Below, in pieces: positions 9,505 to 17,756 of a stretch of 64,000 bases of DNA. Location of the stretch: positions 496,001-560,000 of the forward strand of contig CAVZAE010000005.1 of NCBI GenBank assembly GCA_963773195.1, read 5' to 3'. Position 1 is the stretch's first letter. Every line of letters starts with the position of its first letter. This stretch comes from CAIWHR01 sp963773195. Its GTDB lineage: Bacteria > Pseudomonadota > Gammaproteobacteria > Burkholderiales > Casimicrobiaceae. Below the pieces are notes generated by a model. It was given only the letters and a program-made list of their open reading frames with translations, was not told the DNA's origin and ran no database searches. Both the position numbers and the translations under genes were made by a program.

Positions 9505-11628
9505 ATGTCGACCGCCAGGAATCCACGCCCGATCGCTCCCCATCCGCTCACGAGCCACGTCTACCGCGATTTCGCGCGCCTCGCGGGCGAAGCCCTGGCG
9601 GCCGGGCTCGTCGTGAGTCTCGCGCTCGCACTCGCGATCTTCATCGTCGCTACGTCGGCGCAGGCAGCGGAGACGCCGCCCGGCCAGGGGACGCTGCTCC
9701 TCAAGTCCGAGGCCGGCGCGCCGCCCGTCGCGGCGCCCCTCCTTTTCACGCACGTCGACATCAGCGTGACCGGCATGACCGCGCGGGCGACGGTCACGCA
9801 ACGCTTCGCGAATCCGACGACGTCCTGGCAGGAAGGTGTCTACGTGTTCCCGCTGCCCGAAAAGGCCGCCGTGGACCATCTCACGATGCAGATCGGTACA
9901 CGCCGAATCGAGGGCGAGATCCGCGAACGCGCGCAAGCACGCGCCGCCTACGAGCAGGCGAAGACCGATGGCCGCAAGGCAACGCTGGTCGAGCAGGAGC
10001 GCGCCAACGTCTTCACGACGAGCGTCGCGCACATTGGCCCGGGCGAGGAAATCGGCGTGACGATCGAGTACCAGGAGACGCTGGTCTACGACGCCGGGTC
10101 GTTCCGCCTGCGCTTCCCCATGGTCGTAGCACCGCGCTATAGCCCAGGCCAGATCGCCGTGGCAGGTGAGCCAGGCAGCGGATGGGGCGTCAACACGGGC
10201 CAGGTGCCGGACGCCGCCCGCGTGACACCACCCGTCGCGCCGCCGGACGAAGGCTTCGTCAACCCCGTCGAGATCGCCGTCGAGCTCCATCCCGGCTTCG
10301 CGCTCTCCCACATCGACAGCTCGTACCACGATGTCGACGTCGTCGAATCGGCCGATCATCGCTACTCGGTCCGGCTCGCCGATGGCCCGGTGCCGGCGAA
10401 TCGCGACTTCGAGCTCGTCTGGACACCCGATGTCGCCGCCGCCCCCGCGGCGGCGGTATTTGCCGAGCACAAGGACGGCGCGACCTATGCGCTCGCGATG
10501 GTCGTGCCCCCGACGAACGTCGTCGACACGCCACGGAGTCCGCGTGAGGCCGTCTTCATCGTCGACACCTCGGGCTCGATGGAAGGAACGTCGATTGCTC
10601 AGGCGAAACAGGCGCTCGGCCTCGCGCTCGACCGCCTGCAGCCCGGCGATCGCTTCAACGTGATCGAGTTCAACTCGGTGACGCGATCGCTCTTCGGCGC
10701 ACCGATGCCCGTCGACCCTTCGACGCTGGCGCGGGCCAGGCGCTTCGTCGCAGCGCTGCGCGCGCGCGGCGGCACCGAGATGAAGCCCGCGCTGGAGGCG
10801 GCGCTTACGAACGACGCCGCGCCCGCCTTCGTCCGCCAGGTGGTGTTCCTGACGGACGGCGCCGTCGGCAACGAGAACGAGCTGGTCGAGCTGATACGCG
10901 CACGCCTCCTCGACCGCCGCCTGTTCACGATCGGCATCGGCTCCGCGCCGAACTCGTTCTTCCTGACCAAGGCGGCGCAGTTCGGGCGCGGCACGTTCAC
11001 CTACATCGGCGACGTGCACGAGGTCGCCGCGAAAATGAGCGCGCTCTTCATCAAGCTCGAAAGCCCGGTCCTCACCGACATCGCCGTCGCGTGGCCCGGC
11101 GCGGCGGAGGTATGGCCACGCGAGCCCGGCGATCTGTACGCCGGCGAGCCGATCGTCGTCGTCGCGAAGACGCATGCGTCGGACGGAATGGTGACGATCA
11201 CGGGGCGCCGCGCGGGCGCACCTTGGACCGCGCGCGTCCCGCTGTCGGCCTCCGCGAGCGAGCCCGGCGTCGGTGTGCTCTGGGCGCGCGCGAAGATCGA
11301 GGCGCTGTCCGACGCACAAAAAGGCGGCGAGCCCGAAGCTGCGGCCCGCAACGGCATCGTCGAAGTGGCGCTGGCGCACCACCTCGTAAGCAAGTACACG
11401 AGCCTCGTCGCCGTCGATGTCACGCCCACCGCGCCGCCGGGAGCGATCCCCGCAACGACGGCGCTGCCTACGAACCTGCCCGGGGGCTGGTCGTACGACG
11501 CGGTGTTCGGAGCGCCGCAGACGGCGACGCCCGCGACATTGCACTTCCTGCTGGGCACGATGCTTCTCGTGCTCGCCGTCATCGCCCGGTCATCGGCCAC
11601 GCGCAGACTGCCCGCGAGAGGACGCTGA
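9505..11628 (+). CDS. VIT and VWA domain protein, substrate of the dedicated sortase system
   Basis: This 707-residue protein is exported and then processed by the neighbouring sortase. It has an N-terminal signal helix (about 31-55), a VIT domain (about 65-185), and a VWA domain (about 345-525) with a complete MIDAS metal site: DTSGS at 354-358, T424 and D451. The C-terminus has a sorting-signal layout: APQTAT at 670-675, a hydrophobic helix, then a basic tail RRLPARGR. A GGGAG ribosome site precedes the ATG at 9505. The sortase gene follows after two bases. By analogy to inter-alpha-trypsin inhibitor heavy chains it may bind matrix proteins; that is inference. Confidence 0.9.
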   Translation: MSTARNPRPIAPHPLTSHVYRDFARLAGEALAAGLVVSLALALAIFIVATSAQAAETPPGQGTLLLKSEAGAPPVAAPLLFTHVDISVTGMTARATVTQRFANPTTSWQEGVYVFPLPEKAAVDHLTMQIGTRRIEGEIRERAQARAAYEQAKTDGRKATLVEQERANVFTTSVAHIGPGEEIGVTIEYQETLVYDAGSFRLRFPMVVAPRYSPGQIAVAGEPGSGWGVNTGQVPDAARVTPPVAPPDEGFVNPVEIAVELHPGFALSHIDSSYHDVDVVESADHRYSVRLADGPVPANRDFELVWTPDVAAAPAAAVFAEHKDGATYALAMVVPPTNVVDTPRSPREAVFIVDTSGSMEGTSIAQAKQALGLALDRLQPGDRFNVIEFNSVTRSLFGAPMPVDPSTLARARRFVAALRARGGTEMKPALEAALTNDAAPAFVRQVVFLTDGAVGNENELVELIRARLLDRRLFTIGIGSAPNSFFLTKAAQFGRGTFTYIGDVHEVAAKMSALFIKLESPVLTDIAVAWPGAAEVWPREPGDLYAGEPIVVVAKTHASDGMVTITGRRAGAPWTARVPLSASASEPGVGVLWARAKIEALSDAQKGGEPEAAARNGIVEVALAHHLVSKYTSLVAVDVTPTAPPGAIPATTALPTNLPGGWSYDAVFGAPQTATPATLHFLLGTMLLVLAVIARSSATRRLPARGR

Positions 11629-11630
11629 CC

Positions 11631-12368
11631 ATGAACATCGCCGCCGATCGGGGAGGATCTTTCTACCGTCGCTCGCCGCCAAGGTCCGAGATACGGAACT
11701 GGATGCGCGCCTCTCCGCCGGGCATCGCACGCCGACGCAGCTGGGTAGAGTCCTCCCCCGTCGGCGGCCAGCGTGCCCCGCGATCGAAGCGCACGGCGAC
11801 GCGCTGGTGGATCGCCGCCACCCTCGCCGCGCTCGGTCTCGCCCTCACCGGCCACGCGCTCTATATCCATGCGAAGGCGCTCGTCGCACAGGCGCTTTTG
11901 CATCGAGCGTGGGTCGCGGCGCAGGCAACGGGGCAGCCCGCGAAGCCGTGGCCTTGGGCCGACACCGCACCCGTGGCCCGGCTGCTCGCGCCCGCGCAGC
12001 ACGTCGACCTTCTCGTGCTCGCGGGTGCGACCGGGCGTACCCTCGCGTTCGGGCCAGGCCATCACGATGGCTCCGCGCTGCCGGGCGAGCCCGGCAACGC
12101 GATCTTCTCGGCGCATCGCGACACGCATTTCCGATTTCTGCGCGCCATCGCGGTGGGTGACGAGCTTGTGGTGGAGATGCCCGCGGGTCAACGCTTCCGC
12201 TATCGCGTTCGCGCGACCGAGGTGGTCGCCGCCAGTGACATGAGATTGCCGCGGAAGCCGGGCGAACCGACGCTCACGCTGGTCACCTGCTGGCCGTTCG
12301 ACGCGGTCGAGCCGGGGGGGCCGCTGCGCTACGTCGTCGTGGCAACCGCCGGCGGCGACTCGATCTGA
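11631..12368 (+). CDS. Class GN sortase
   Basis: This 245-residue membrane-anchored transpeptidase cleaves the sorting signal of the preceding VIT-VWA protein. After a long basic N-terminal segment there is one membrane helix (about 61-80). The sortase domain follows with H162 (SAHRDTHF), C220 (LVTCWPF) and R233 (PLRYVV), a complete triad. The ATG at 11631 lies two bases past the substrate stop, so the pair is surely one operon. The N-terminal extension before the helix is longer than usual and an internal start is possible. Gram-negative sortases of this class normally have a single dedicated substrate. Confidence 0.92.
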   Translation: MNIAADRGGSFYRRSPPRSEIRNWMRASPPGIARRRSWVESSPVGGQRAPRSKRTATRWWIAATLAALGLALTGHALYIHAKALVAQALLHRAWVAAQATGQPAKPWPWADTAPVARLLAPAQHVDLLVLAGATGRTLAFGPGHHDGSALPGEPGNAIFSAHRDTHFRFLRAIAVGDELVVEMPAGQRFRYRVRATEVVAASDMRLPRKPGEPTLTLVTCWPFDAVEPGGPLRYVVVATAGGDSI

Positions 12369-12471
12369 CCCTCAGCGGCGTCGGCCGCGCGGAACCTGTC
12401 AGCGCCCTATCCGGTGCACCCGCCACCGGGCGGCGCTATGATCGTCCGCGTCCTTGTCCCGGAGCGTTCCC

Positions 12472-12963
12472 ATGAAGCTCGATGGCTCCTGTCATTGCGG
12501 CGCGGTGAAGTTCTCCGTCGCATCGCATACGCCTTACCCGTTCATGCGCTGCTACTGCTCGATCTGTCGCAAGACAGCCGGTGGTGGCGGCTATGCGATC
12601 AATATCATGGGCGACGCGCCGACGCTGCGCGTACGCGGCGCGAAGAACGTCAGTGTCTATCGCGCCCGGTTGCGCGAAAAAGGCAGCAAGAGGGCGACGT
12701 TGTCGACCGCGCGGCGCCATTTCTGCGCCAAATGCGGCAGCGCGCTGTGGGCGTTCGATCCGCAATGGCCGCAATGGGTATACCCGTTCGCATCGGCGAT
12801 CGACACGCCACTGCCCAGGCCGCCTGAGGAAGTGGAAATGATGCTGGAGTTCGCGGCGCCGTGGGCCCTGGTCCCCCGCGGCAAGGCGCACACCCACTTC
12901 CAGGGTTATCCGAAGGAAGGCATCGCCGACTGGCACTCGAAGCGCGGGCTCGACGTCGCCTAG
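12472..12963 (+). CDS. GFA family protein (glutathione-dependent formaldehyde-activating enzyme-like)
   Basis: This 163-residue zinc protein has the cysteine pattern of the GFA fold: CHCGAVKF near residue 7, RCYCSICRKTAG near 27-37, and CAKCGSALW near 86-94. The family includes a protein once thought to condense formaldehyde with glutathione, but most members have no proven activity. An in-frame TTG lies 18 bases upstream; the ATG at 12472 is preferred because a GGAG ribosome site sits 7 bases before it. The gene stands alone and faces the convergent hydratase gene. Confidence 0.87.
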   Translation: MKLDGSCHCGAVKFSVASHTPYPFMRCYCSICRKTAGGGGYAINIMGDAPTLRVRGAKNVSVYRARLREKGSKRATLSTARRHFCAKCGSALWAFDPQWPQWVYPFASAIDTPLPRPPEEVEMMLEFAAPWALVPRGKAHTHFQGYPKEGIADWHSKRGLDVA

Positions 12964-12981
12964 GAGGAGCGGCGCAAGGCC

Positions 12982-13806
12982 TTAGCTGAAAGACAGCGCT
13001 AGGCCGCGCAATCCCAGCGTGCCGTAATCGCTCGTCCACGTCTCTCGCGGCGCCACCGGCCACGCATCGGTCAGTGTCCCGGTGGTGACGATCTCGCCCG
13101 CCGCGAGCGGCGGGAACTGCGGCTGGCCGCCGAGAACCCGGGACAGATGCGCGAGCGCGTGCGCCGGTCCGCCGAGCACGTTGGCACCGACGCCCCGCTC
13201 GACGACCGAACGGCCGCGCCGCAGCGTCAGCGTGAACGTCGGGAGGGCGGCCGCGACCGCGTCGCGGTTGCGGTCGGAAACCGCAATCGTGGGACCCACA
13301 ATGAGGGCGCCGTGCAGGCCGAAGGCGGCGGTGCAATCCGCCGCCGCGAATTTCCACTCCGGGAAATGGCACTGGACGATCTCGAAGCCCGGGGCGATCC
13401 ATTCGACCGCGCGGAGTGCCGCGAGCGGATCGCTGGTCGGCGCCAGCGCTGTCTTGAGACGGAAGACCACCTCGGGCTCGATCCGCGGCTGGACGAACGG
13501 CCTGAGCTCGAGGCTTGCATGGGCGTCCTTCGCGAATTGCACCGAGTGCGCCCAGACATGGGCCCACATCGGCTGATAGACGCCGTAGCGCGGCCAGATC
13601 GTGGTGTTGGTGAAGCCGATCTTGCGGCCCACCGGCTTCCAGCCCTGGACGATCCGCCGGCGATTCTCGATCTCGCGCAGCACGTCATAGCCGGCCGCAA
13701 CGTCGAAATCGGGATCAGTGGCCGTGATCGGGGGAAGGGTCGTCGCTGCGTCGTAGGCGGCGATCAGGCGAGTCGCGATCCCCGCAATGTCGTGCCGTGC
13801 GCTCAT
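12982..13806 (-). CDS. 2-keto-4-pentenoate hydratase-like protein (second copy)
   Basis: This 274-residue FAH-superfamily hydratase-like enzyme has the EPEVVFRL metal-ligand segment and the C-terminal IVTTGTLTDAWPV that matches the VTTGSL region of the copy at 8487-9317. The two copies are clearly divergent rather than recent duplicates. This one has longer loops around WPRYGVYQPMWAH. It starts at the ATG at 13806, which overlaps the stop of the upstream small membrane protein gene (ATGA). No partner catabolic genes are near, so the substrate is unknown. Confidence 0.82.
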   Translation of the reverse strand: MSARHDIAGIATRLIAAYDAATTLPPITATDPDFDVAAGYDVLREIENRRRIVQGWKPVGRKIGFTNTTIWPRYGVYQPMWAHVWAHSVQFAKDAHASLELRPFVQPRIEPEVVFRLKTALAPTSDPLAALRAVEWIAPGFEIVQCHFPEWKFAAADCTAAFGLHGALIVGPTIAVSDRNRDAVAAALPTFTLTLRRGRSVVERGVGANVLGGPAHALAHLSRVLGGQPQFPPLAAGEIVTTGTLTDAWPVAPRETWTSDYGTLGLRGLALSFS

Positions 13807-14018
13807 GGCGTCCGGCGCAGCCGGTCGAGGACCCACACGCCCGCCGCCCACAGGGCCGTTGCGACGAACATGCCGATGACCGCGGCAACGATCGCGCCGA
13901 GCGTCCCTTTGAGGCCCGCAAGCGTAACGATTCCCCAGGCGGCGAGCCCGCCGATCCCGCCGCAGATAACGATGCCGAGCAGGCTGCCCAGGATCGAGCC
14001 GCGCTCGTGGGGAGTCAT
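13803..14018 (-). CDS. Small two-helix membrane protein, unknown function
   Basis: This 71-residue protein has two hydrophobic segments, a glycine-rich one (about 8-33, GSLLGIVICGGIGGLAAWGI) and one at about 37-60, and ends in a basic tail DRLRRTP. I do not recognise a family. The ATG at 14018 was chosen because upstream sequence in the frame is arginine-rich and unlike a protein. Its stop overlaps the hydratase start by four bases, so the two are co-translated. The pairing hints at a membrane role linked to the hydratase, but this is a guess. Confidence 0.65.
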   Translation of the reverse strand: MTPHERGSILGSLLGIVICGGIGGLAAWGIVTLAGLKGTLGAIVAAVIGMFVATALWAAGVWVLDRLRRTP

Positions 14019-14167
14019 CACGTAGCGAGAGGCGGTGAGTAGGCGACGATGTTGTTCGCGTGCAAAAGGCACCAGAGCGTCCGCGCGGCGAAAGTGCGGC
14101 GAAACTTGCCTCGCGTCAACCGGGCCAGTATAACCAGTCGACCAGGACGTTGCTTCGGAACGACCGC

Positions 14168-15946
14168 TTGTCCCTCCCCCACCGAATCCTGCTCGCGGTC
14201 TCTTGCGCGGCGCTCGCCGTTGCCGCGAGCGCCGCGGACATGTCGAAGACGCTCCGCGTCGCTTTCTTGAGCGCGGAGACCGGCCTCGATCCACAGGCGT
14301 CCTATGACGTCTATTCATCGGACATCTGCCGCTCCATTTTCGACCCGCTGTACACGTACGACTATTTCGCGCGGCCGGTGAAGCTGGTCCCGAACACCGC
14401 CGAGGCGCTGCCGGTCGTCACCGACGGTGGACGGACCTACACGATCAAGATCAAGCGCGGCATCTACTTCGCCGCCGACCCGGCGTTCAAGGGCAAGCCG
14501 CGCGAGCTCACCGCCGAGGACTACGTCTATTCGATCAAGCGGATCATCGATCCCAAGGTGCGCTCGTACTGGCTCTACCTGCTCGAGAAGAACCTGGTGG
14601 GCCTCGATCCCGTGCTCGCCAAGGCACGCGAGACCGGCACGTTGGACTACGCGACGAACATCGAGGGGCTGCAGGCGCTGGACCACTACACGCTGCGCAT
14701 CCGCTTCAACCGCCCCGACTATGCGTTCCAGTGGTGGCTCACCACCGTCCAGTTTGCCGCGGTCGCGCGCGAGATCGTCGACGCGTACAAGGACGATAGC
14801 AACCGAGTCATGGACAACCCGGTTGGCACGGGCCCGTACGTGCTCAAGGAGCGCATCCGCGGTCAGAAGGTCGTCCTTGCGGCGAACCCGACGTTCCGCG
14901 ACATTCGCTATCCGGCACCGGGACCGGACGCCGAACCGGGCGATGCCGCGGTGGCCAAGGGACTCGCCGGCAAGCGCCTGCCGCTCGTCGGCCGCGTCGA
15001 GATCAACATCATCGAGGAGTCGCAGCCGCGCCTGCTGTCCTTCGACACGGGCGCGCTGGAGTACGTCGAAGTGCCGCCGTCGCTCGCCGCGAACGTGCTC
15101 AACGGTGGCGAGCTCAAGCCCGAGCTTGCGAAGCGCGGCATCGTGCTGCACCGCGAAGTGTCGCCATCGATCTCGTTTTTCTTCTTCAACCTCGACAACC
15201 CGCTGGTCGGCGGCTACACACCGGAGAAGCTTGCGCTGCGCCGCGCAATCAGCATGAGCTTCGACCGCGAAGCACAGATCGGGCTGCTGCTGCACGGACA
15301 GGCGATCGCGGCGACGCAGCCGGTGCCGCCAGGACTCTACGGGCACGACCCCAAGTACGTTCCCCGCTACGGTTACGATCCCGGGGCCGCGCGCGCGCTG
15401 CTGGACAAGTTCGGCTACAAGGACCGTGACGGCGACGGCTATCGCGAGCTGCCCGACGGCAAGCCGTTGACGATCATCCTTGCCTCGACGACCGACGCCG
15501 CTTCACGCGCACGCGACGAGCTCTGGAAGCGCAGCCTCGACGCGATCGGCGTGCGCGTCACGTTTCTCAAGAACAAGTGGACCGAGCTCAACAAGATGTC
15601 GGAGGCGGGCCAGCTCATGATGTGGGGATTCAGCTGGATCGCGAACATTCCCGATGGCCGCGACTTCTACGGTTACTTCTACAGCCCCAACATCGGGATG
15701 TCGAACGACGCGCGGATGCGCCTTCCCGCGTTCGACGCGCTGTTCCAGCAATCGCTCGCGCTGCCCGAAAGCCGCGAGCGGACCGCGCTGTTCAACAAGA
15801 TGAACGATCTCATCTTCGACTACGCGCCGTGGATCATGACCGACTATCCGTATACCAATATCGTCGCGCAGCCGTGGCTCAAGGGCTACAAGGAAAACGC
15901 GCTGCTGCCCAACCACTGGATGTACTACGACGTTGCGCCTCACTAG
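14168..15946 (+). CDS. ABC transporter substrate-binding protein, peptide/nickel (family 5) type
   Basis: This 592-residue periplasmic binding protein captures oligopeptides or similar solutes. It begins with a Sec signal (RILLAVSCAALAVAASAAD) and has the family 5 layout: the SIFDPLYTYD and VVTDGGRTYTIKIKRGIYF segments near the N-terminus and PVGTGPYVLKE in the middle. A TTG at 14168 directly before the signal peptide is my preferred start; an in-frame ATG at 14060 would add a 36-residue arginine-rich leader. No permease or ATPase gene is adjacent, so it works with a transporter encoded elsewhere. Confidence 0.85.
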   Translation: MSLPHRILLAVSCAALAVAASAADMSKTLRVAFLSAETGLDPQASYDVYSSDICRSIFDPLYTYDYFARPVKLVPNTAEALPVVTDGGRTYTIKIKRGIYFAADPAFKGKPRELTAEDYVYSIKRIIDPKVRSYWLYLLEKNLVGLDPVLAKARETGTLDYATNIEGLQALDHYTLRIRFNRPDYAFQWWLTTVQFAAVAREIVDAYKDDSNRVMDNPVGTGPYVLKERIRGQKVVLAANPTFRDIRYPAPGPDAEPGDAAVAKGLAGKRLPLVGRVEINIIEESQPRLLSFDTGALEYVEVPPSLAANVLNGGELKPELAKRGIVLHREVSPSISFFFFNLDNPLVGGYTPEKLALRRAISMSFDREAQIGLLLHGQAIAATQPVPPGLYGHDPKYVPRYGYDPGAARALLDKFGYKDRDGDGYRELPDGKPLTIILASTTDAASRARDELWKRSLDAIGVRVTFLKNKWTELNKMSEAGQLMMWGFSWIANIPDGRDFYGYFYSPNIGMSNDARMRLPAFDALFQQSLALPESRERTALFNKMNDLIFDYAPWIMTDYPYTNIVAQPWLKGYKENALLPNHWMYYDVAPH

Positions 15947-15994
15947 AAGGAGCTCGCGCGCCATCCGAGCAGGTCCCGTGCCGCCAAGGCTTGT

Positions 15995-16741
15995 TTAGCG
16001 CTTCGGCCGAATCACGGGCTTGGGCCCGGCGGATGCCGCTCCCCCGGCTCGAGCGCGGAGCGCCTCAAGCAGGCTCTCGATGCCCAGCTCGAACGTGCTG
16101 TCCCACCACTGTTCCTTGAAATACGGCGCCGCCGCGGCGAGGTGCGGGCACTGTAGGGCGACGTAGGCGTCGCTTACGGGCTCCGCGGCCGAAGGCCCCT
16201 TCGCGTAACCGGCCGTCTCGTCGAGCGCGGCCCCGGTCACGTAGTAGCTCAGCACGCGGAACCATTGCGCGGCCTCCCGCACGTCGGGCACTGCATCCTG
16301 CACGAGCTGCATCACCTCGTCGATCACGCGCACGCCGGTCGGCGTATTGAGGCGATGGGTCGCGAGCAGCTGGAACAGCTTGGGATAGCGATGGGCGAGT
16401 GCGCGAAACGAGTACATCATCTGCCGCAGCCGCGCGATCGGGTCGCCCGCCGGCGGTCGCGTCGCGAATTCGACGATCACATGGTCGATGAGCGCGTCGA
16501 GCAGATGTCCTTTGCTCGGAAAATAGTGGTACACGCTCATCGGCTCGCAGCCGAGCGCGGCTCCGAGTCCGCGGACACTGAACGCCGCGAGCCCGTCCTG
16601 CTCGATCATCGCCAGTGCAGTGGCCAAAATCCGCGGCCGAGTGAGCGGCGTCGCGGTCGAGTGCCGGCCACGCTTGGGCGGAGGCGGGGCGCCGCGCATT
16701 GGGGTATGCGGCTGAAGTACGGATCGGCCGGGGCGAGCCAT
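15995..16741 (-). CDS. TetR/AcrR family transcriptional regulator
   Basis: This 248-residue repressor has an N-terminal helix-turn-helix (about 35-80) with AFSVRGLGAALGCEPMSVYHYF, followed by a TetR C-terminal ligand-binding domain (about 95-225). It is divergent from the sterol desaturase-like gene. Two near-identical palindromes lie in the 96-base gap between them, which strongly suggests it represses that gene and itself. The first 30 residues are basic and proline-rich, so a start slightly downstream (second Met at residue 15) is possible. The inducer is unknown; a fatty or isoprenoid ligand would fit its neighbour. Confidence 0.88.
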   Translation of the reverse strand: MARPGRSVLQPHTPMRGAPPPPKRGRHSTATPLTRPRILATALAMIEQDGLAAFSVRGLGAALGCEPMSVYHYFPSKGHLLDALIDHVIVEFATRPPAGDPIARLRQMMYSFRALAHRYPKLFQLLATHRLNTPTGVRVIDEVMQLVQDAVPDVREAAQWFRVLSYYVTGAALDETAGYAKGPSAAEPVSDAYVALQCPHLAAAAPYFKEQWWDSTFELGIESLLEALRARAGGAASAGPKPVIRPKR

Positions 16742-16753
16742 GGCGGTTGCAAT

Positions 16754-16800
16754 CTTACGCCGTAAGGGTATAGTCCCGCAATCGACTTACCCCGTAAGTC
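16754..16800. promoter_or_regulatory. Paired TetR-type operators
   Basis: Two inverted repeats share the core CTTAC-N3-GTAAG. The first spans 16754-16766 (spacer GCC) and the second 16784-16800, extended to GACTTAC-CCC-GTAAGTC. Their centres are 32 bases apart, about three helical turns, so two dimers could sit on the same face. They lie between the divergent TetR and desaturase genes and are the likely binding sites of that regulator. Confidence 0.75.
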
Positions 16801-16837
16801 TACACGCCGCCCACCGATCCCCTGCGAGGAGAAGCTC

Positions 16838-17620
16838 ATGGACATCGTCGACATCATCGGGCTTCTGGTCCCCGTGACCTATTTCGCTTTCCTGATCACC
16901 GAGAAGCTGTGGCCCGCCCGCGAATTCCCGCCACGCAAGGGGTGGCAATGGATCGGCGCGGGATTTCTCCTGCTCATTTCGACGATCGGGGTCGTGACGC
17001 CGCTCGCACTCCCCGGCGAATGGCTCGAGGCGCATCGCTGGCTCGACGGGACGCGGCTCGGCGTCGGCGGCGGAGTCGTCGCCGGCTATGTGCTGCTCGA
17101 GGGTGTCGTCTATGCCTGGCATCGCAGCGCTCACAACGTCGAATTCCTCTGGCGCGGCTTCCACCAAGTCCATCACAGCCCGCGGCGCGTCGACATCCCG
17201 GGCTCGGTGCTCTTTCACCCGCTCGAGATGATCGTCTACGTGCTGCTGCAGCTGTTCGTCACCGTGATCGTGCTGGGCCTCGATCCGCTGGCGGCGGCGC
17301 TCGTCGGCTATCTCATCGCATTCAACGGTTACTTCCAGCACTGGAACGTGCGGACGCCGCAGTGGATCGGCTATTTCATCCAGCGGCCCGAATCGCACTG
17401 CGTCCATCACCGGATGGGCGTCCACTACTACAACTACGCCGACTTTCCGCCATGGGACATCCTGTTCGGGACGTTCCGCAATCCGCCCAGGTACATGGGC
17501 GAATGCGGATTCGAGGGCAGCGCTGACCGCAAGCTCGGCGCCATGCTCGCGTTCGCTGACGTGAATGCGCCGCTCTACGGACCCGGAAGCCTCGGCGCAA
17601 AATCGCGCGTCGCCGCGTAA
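16838..17620 (+). CDS. Sterol desaturase/fatty acid hydroxylase family membrane protein
   Basis: This 260-residue integral membrane di-iron enzyme uses oxygen to hydroxylate or desaturate lipids. It has about four membrane helices and the complete histidine set: HRSAH (95-99), HQVHH (109-113), H168 and HCVHH (187-191). The start at 16838 follows a GAGGAG ribosome site. Two TetR-type operators lie upstream, so expression is probably induced by a small ligand. The thiolase gene downstream, on the same strand, could act in the same lipid pathway. The substrate is not readable from sequence. Confidence 0.88.
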   Translation: MDIVDIIGLLVPVTYFAFLITEKLWPAREFPPRKGWQWIGAGFLLLISTIGVVTPLALPGEWLEAHRWLDGTRLGVGGGVVAGYVLLEGVVYAWHRSAHNVEFLWRGFHQVHHSPRRVDIPGSVLFHPLEMIVYVLLQLFVTVIVLGLDPLAAALVGYLIAFNGYFQHWNVRTPQWIGYFIQRPESHCVHHRMGVHYYNYADFPPWDILFGTFRNPPRYMGECGFEGSADRKLGAMLAFADVNAPLYGPGSLGAKSRVAA

Positions 17621-17756
17621 CCCTCCGAGCCCTTGAAGCATCGACGGCGCACCCCCAACTCCCCCAAGGACGTCGTGGGCAAGTCCGCGGGTGATTGCCC
17701 GCCGTGCGAAGCGAGCCGTTTCGCAGGATAATTGACGTCCTTTCTGCGGAGGCATC

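Noticed and set aside
17677..17700. GGGCAA/TTGCCC inverted repeat before the thiolase gene
   Set aside because: The stem is only six base pairs with a 12-base loop, no T run follows, and it does not match the nearby TetR operator core.
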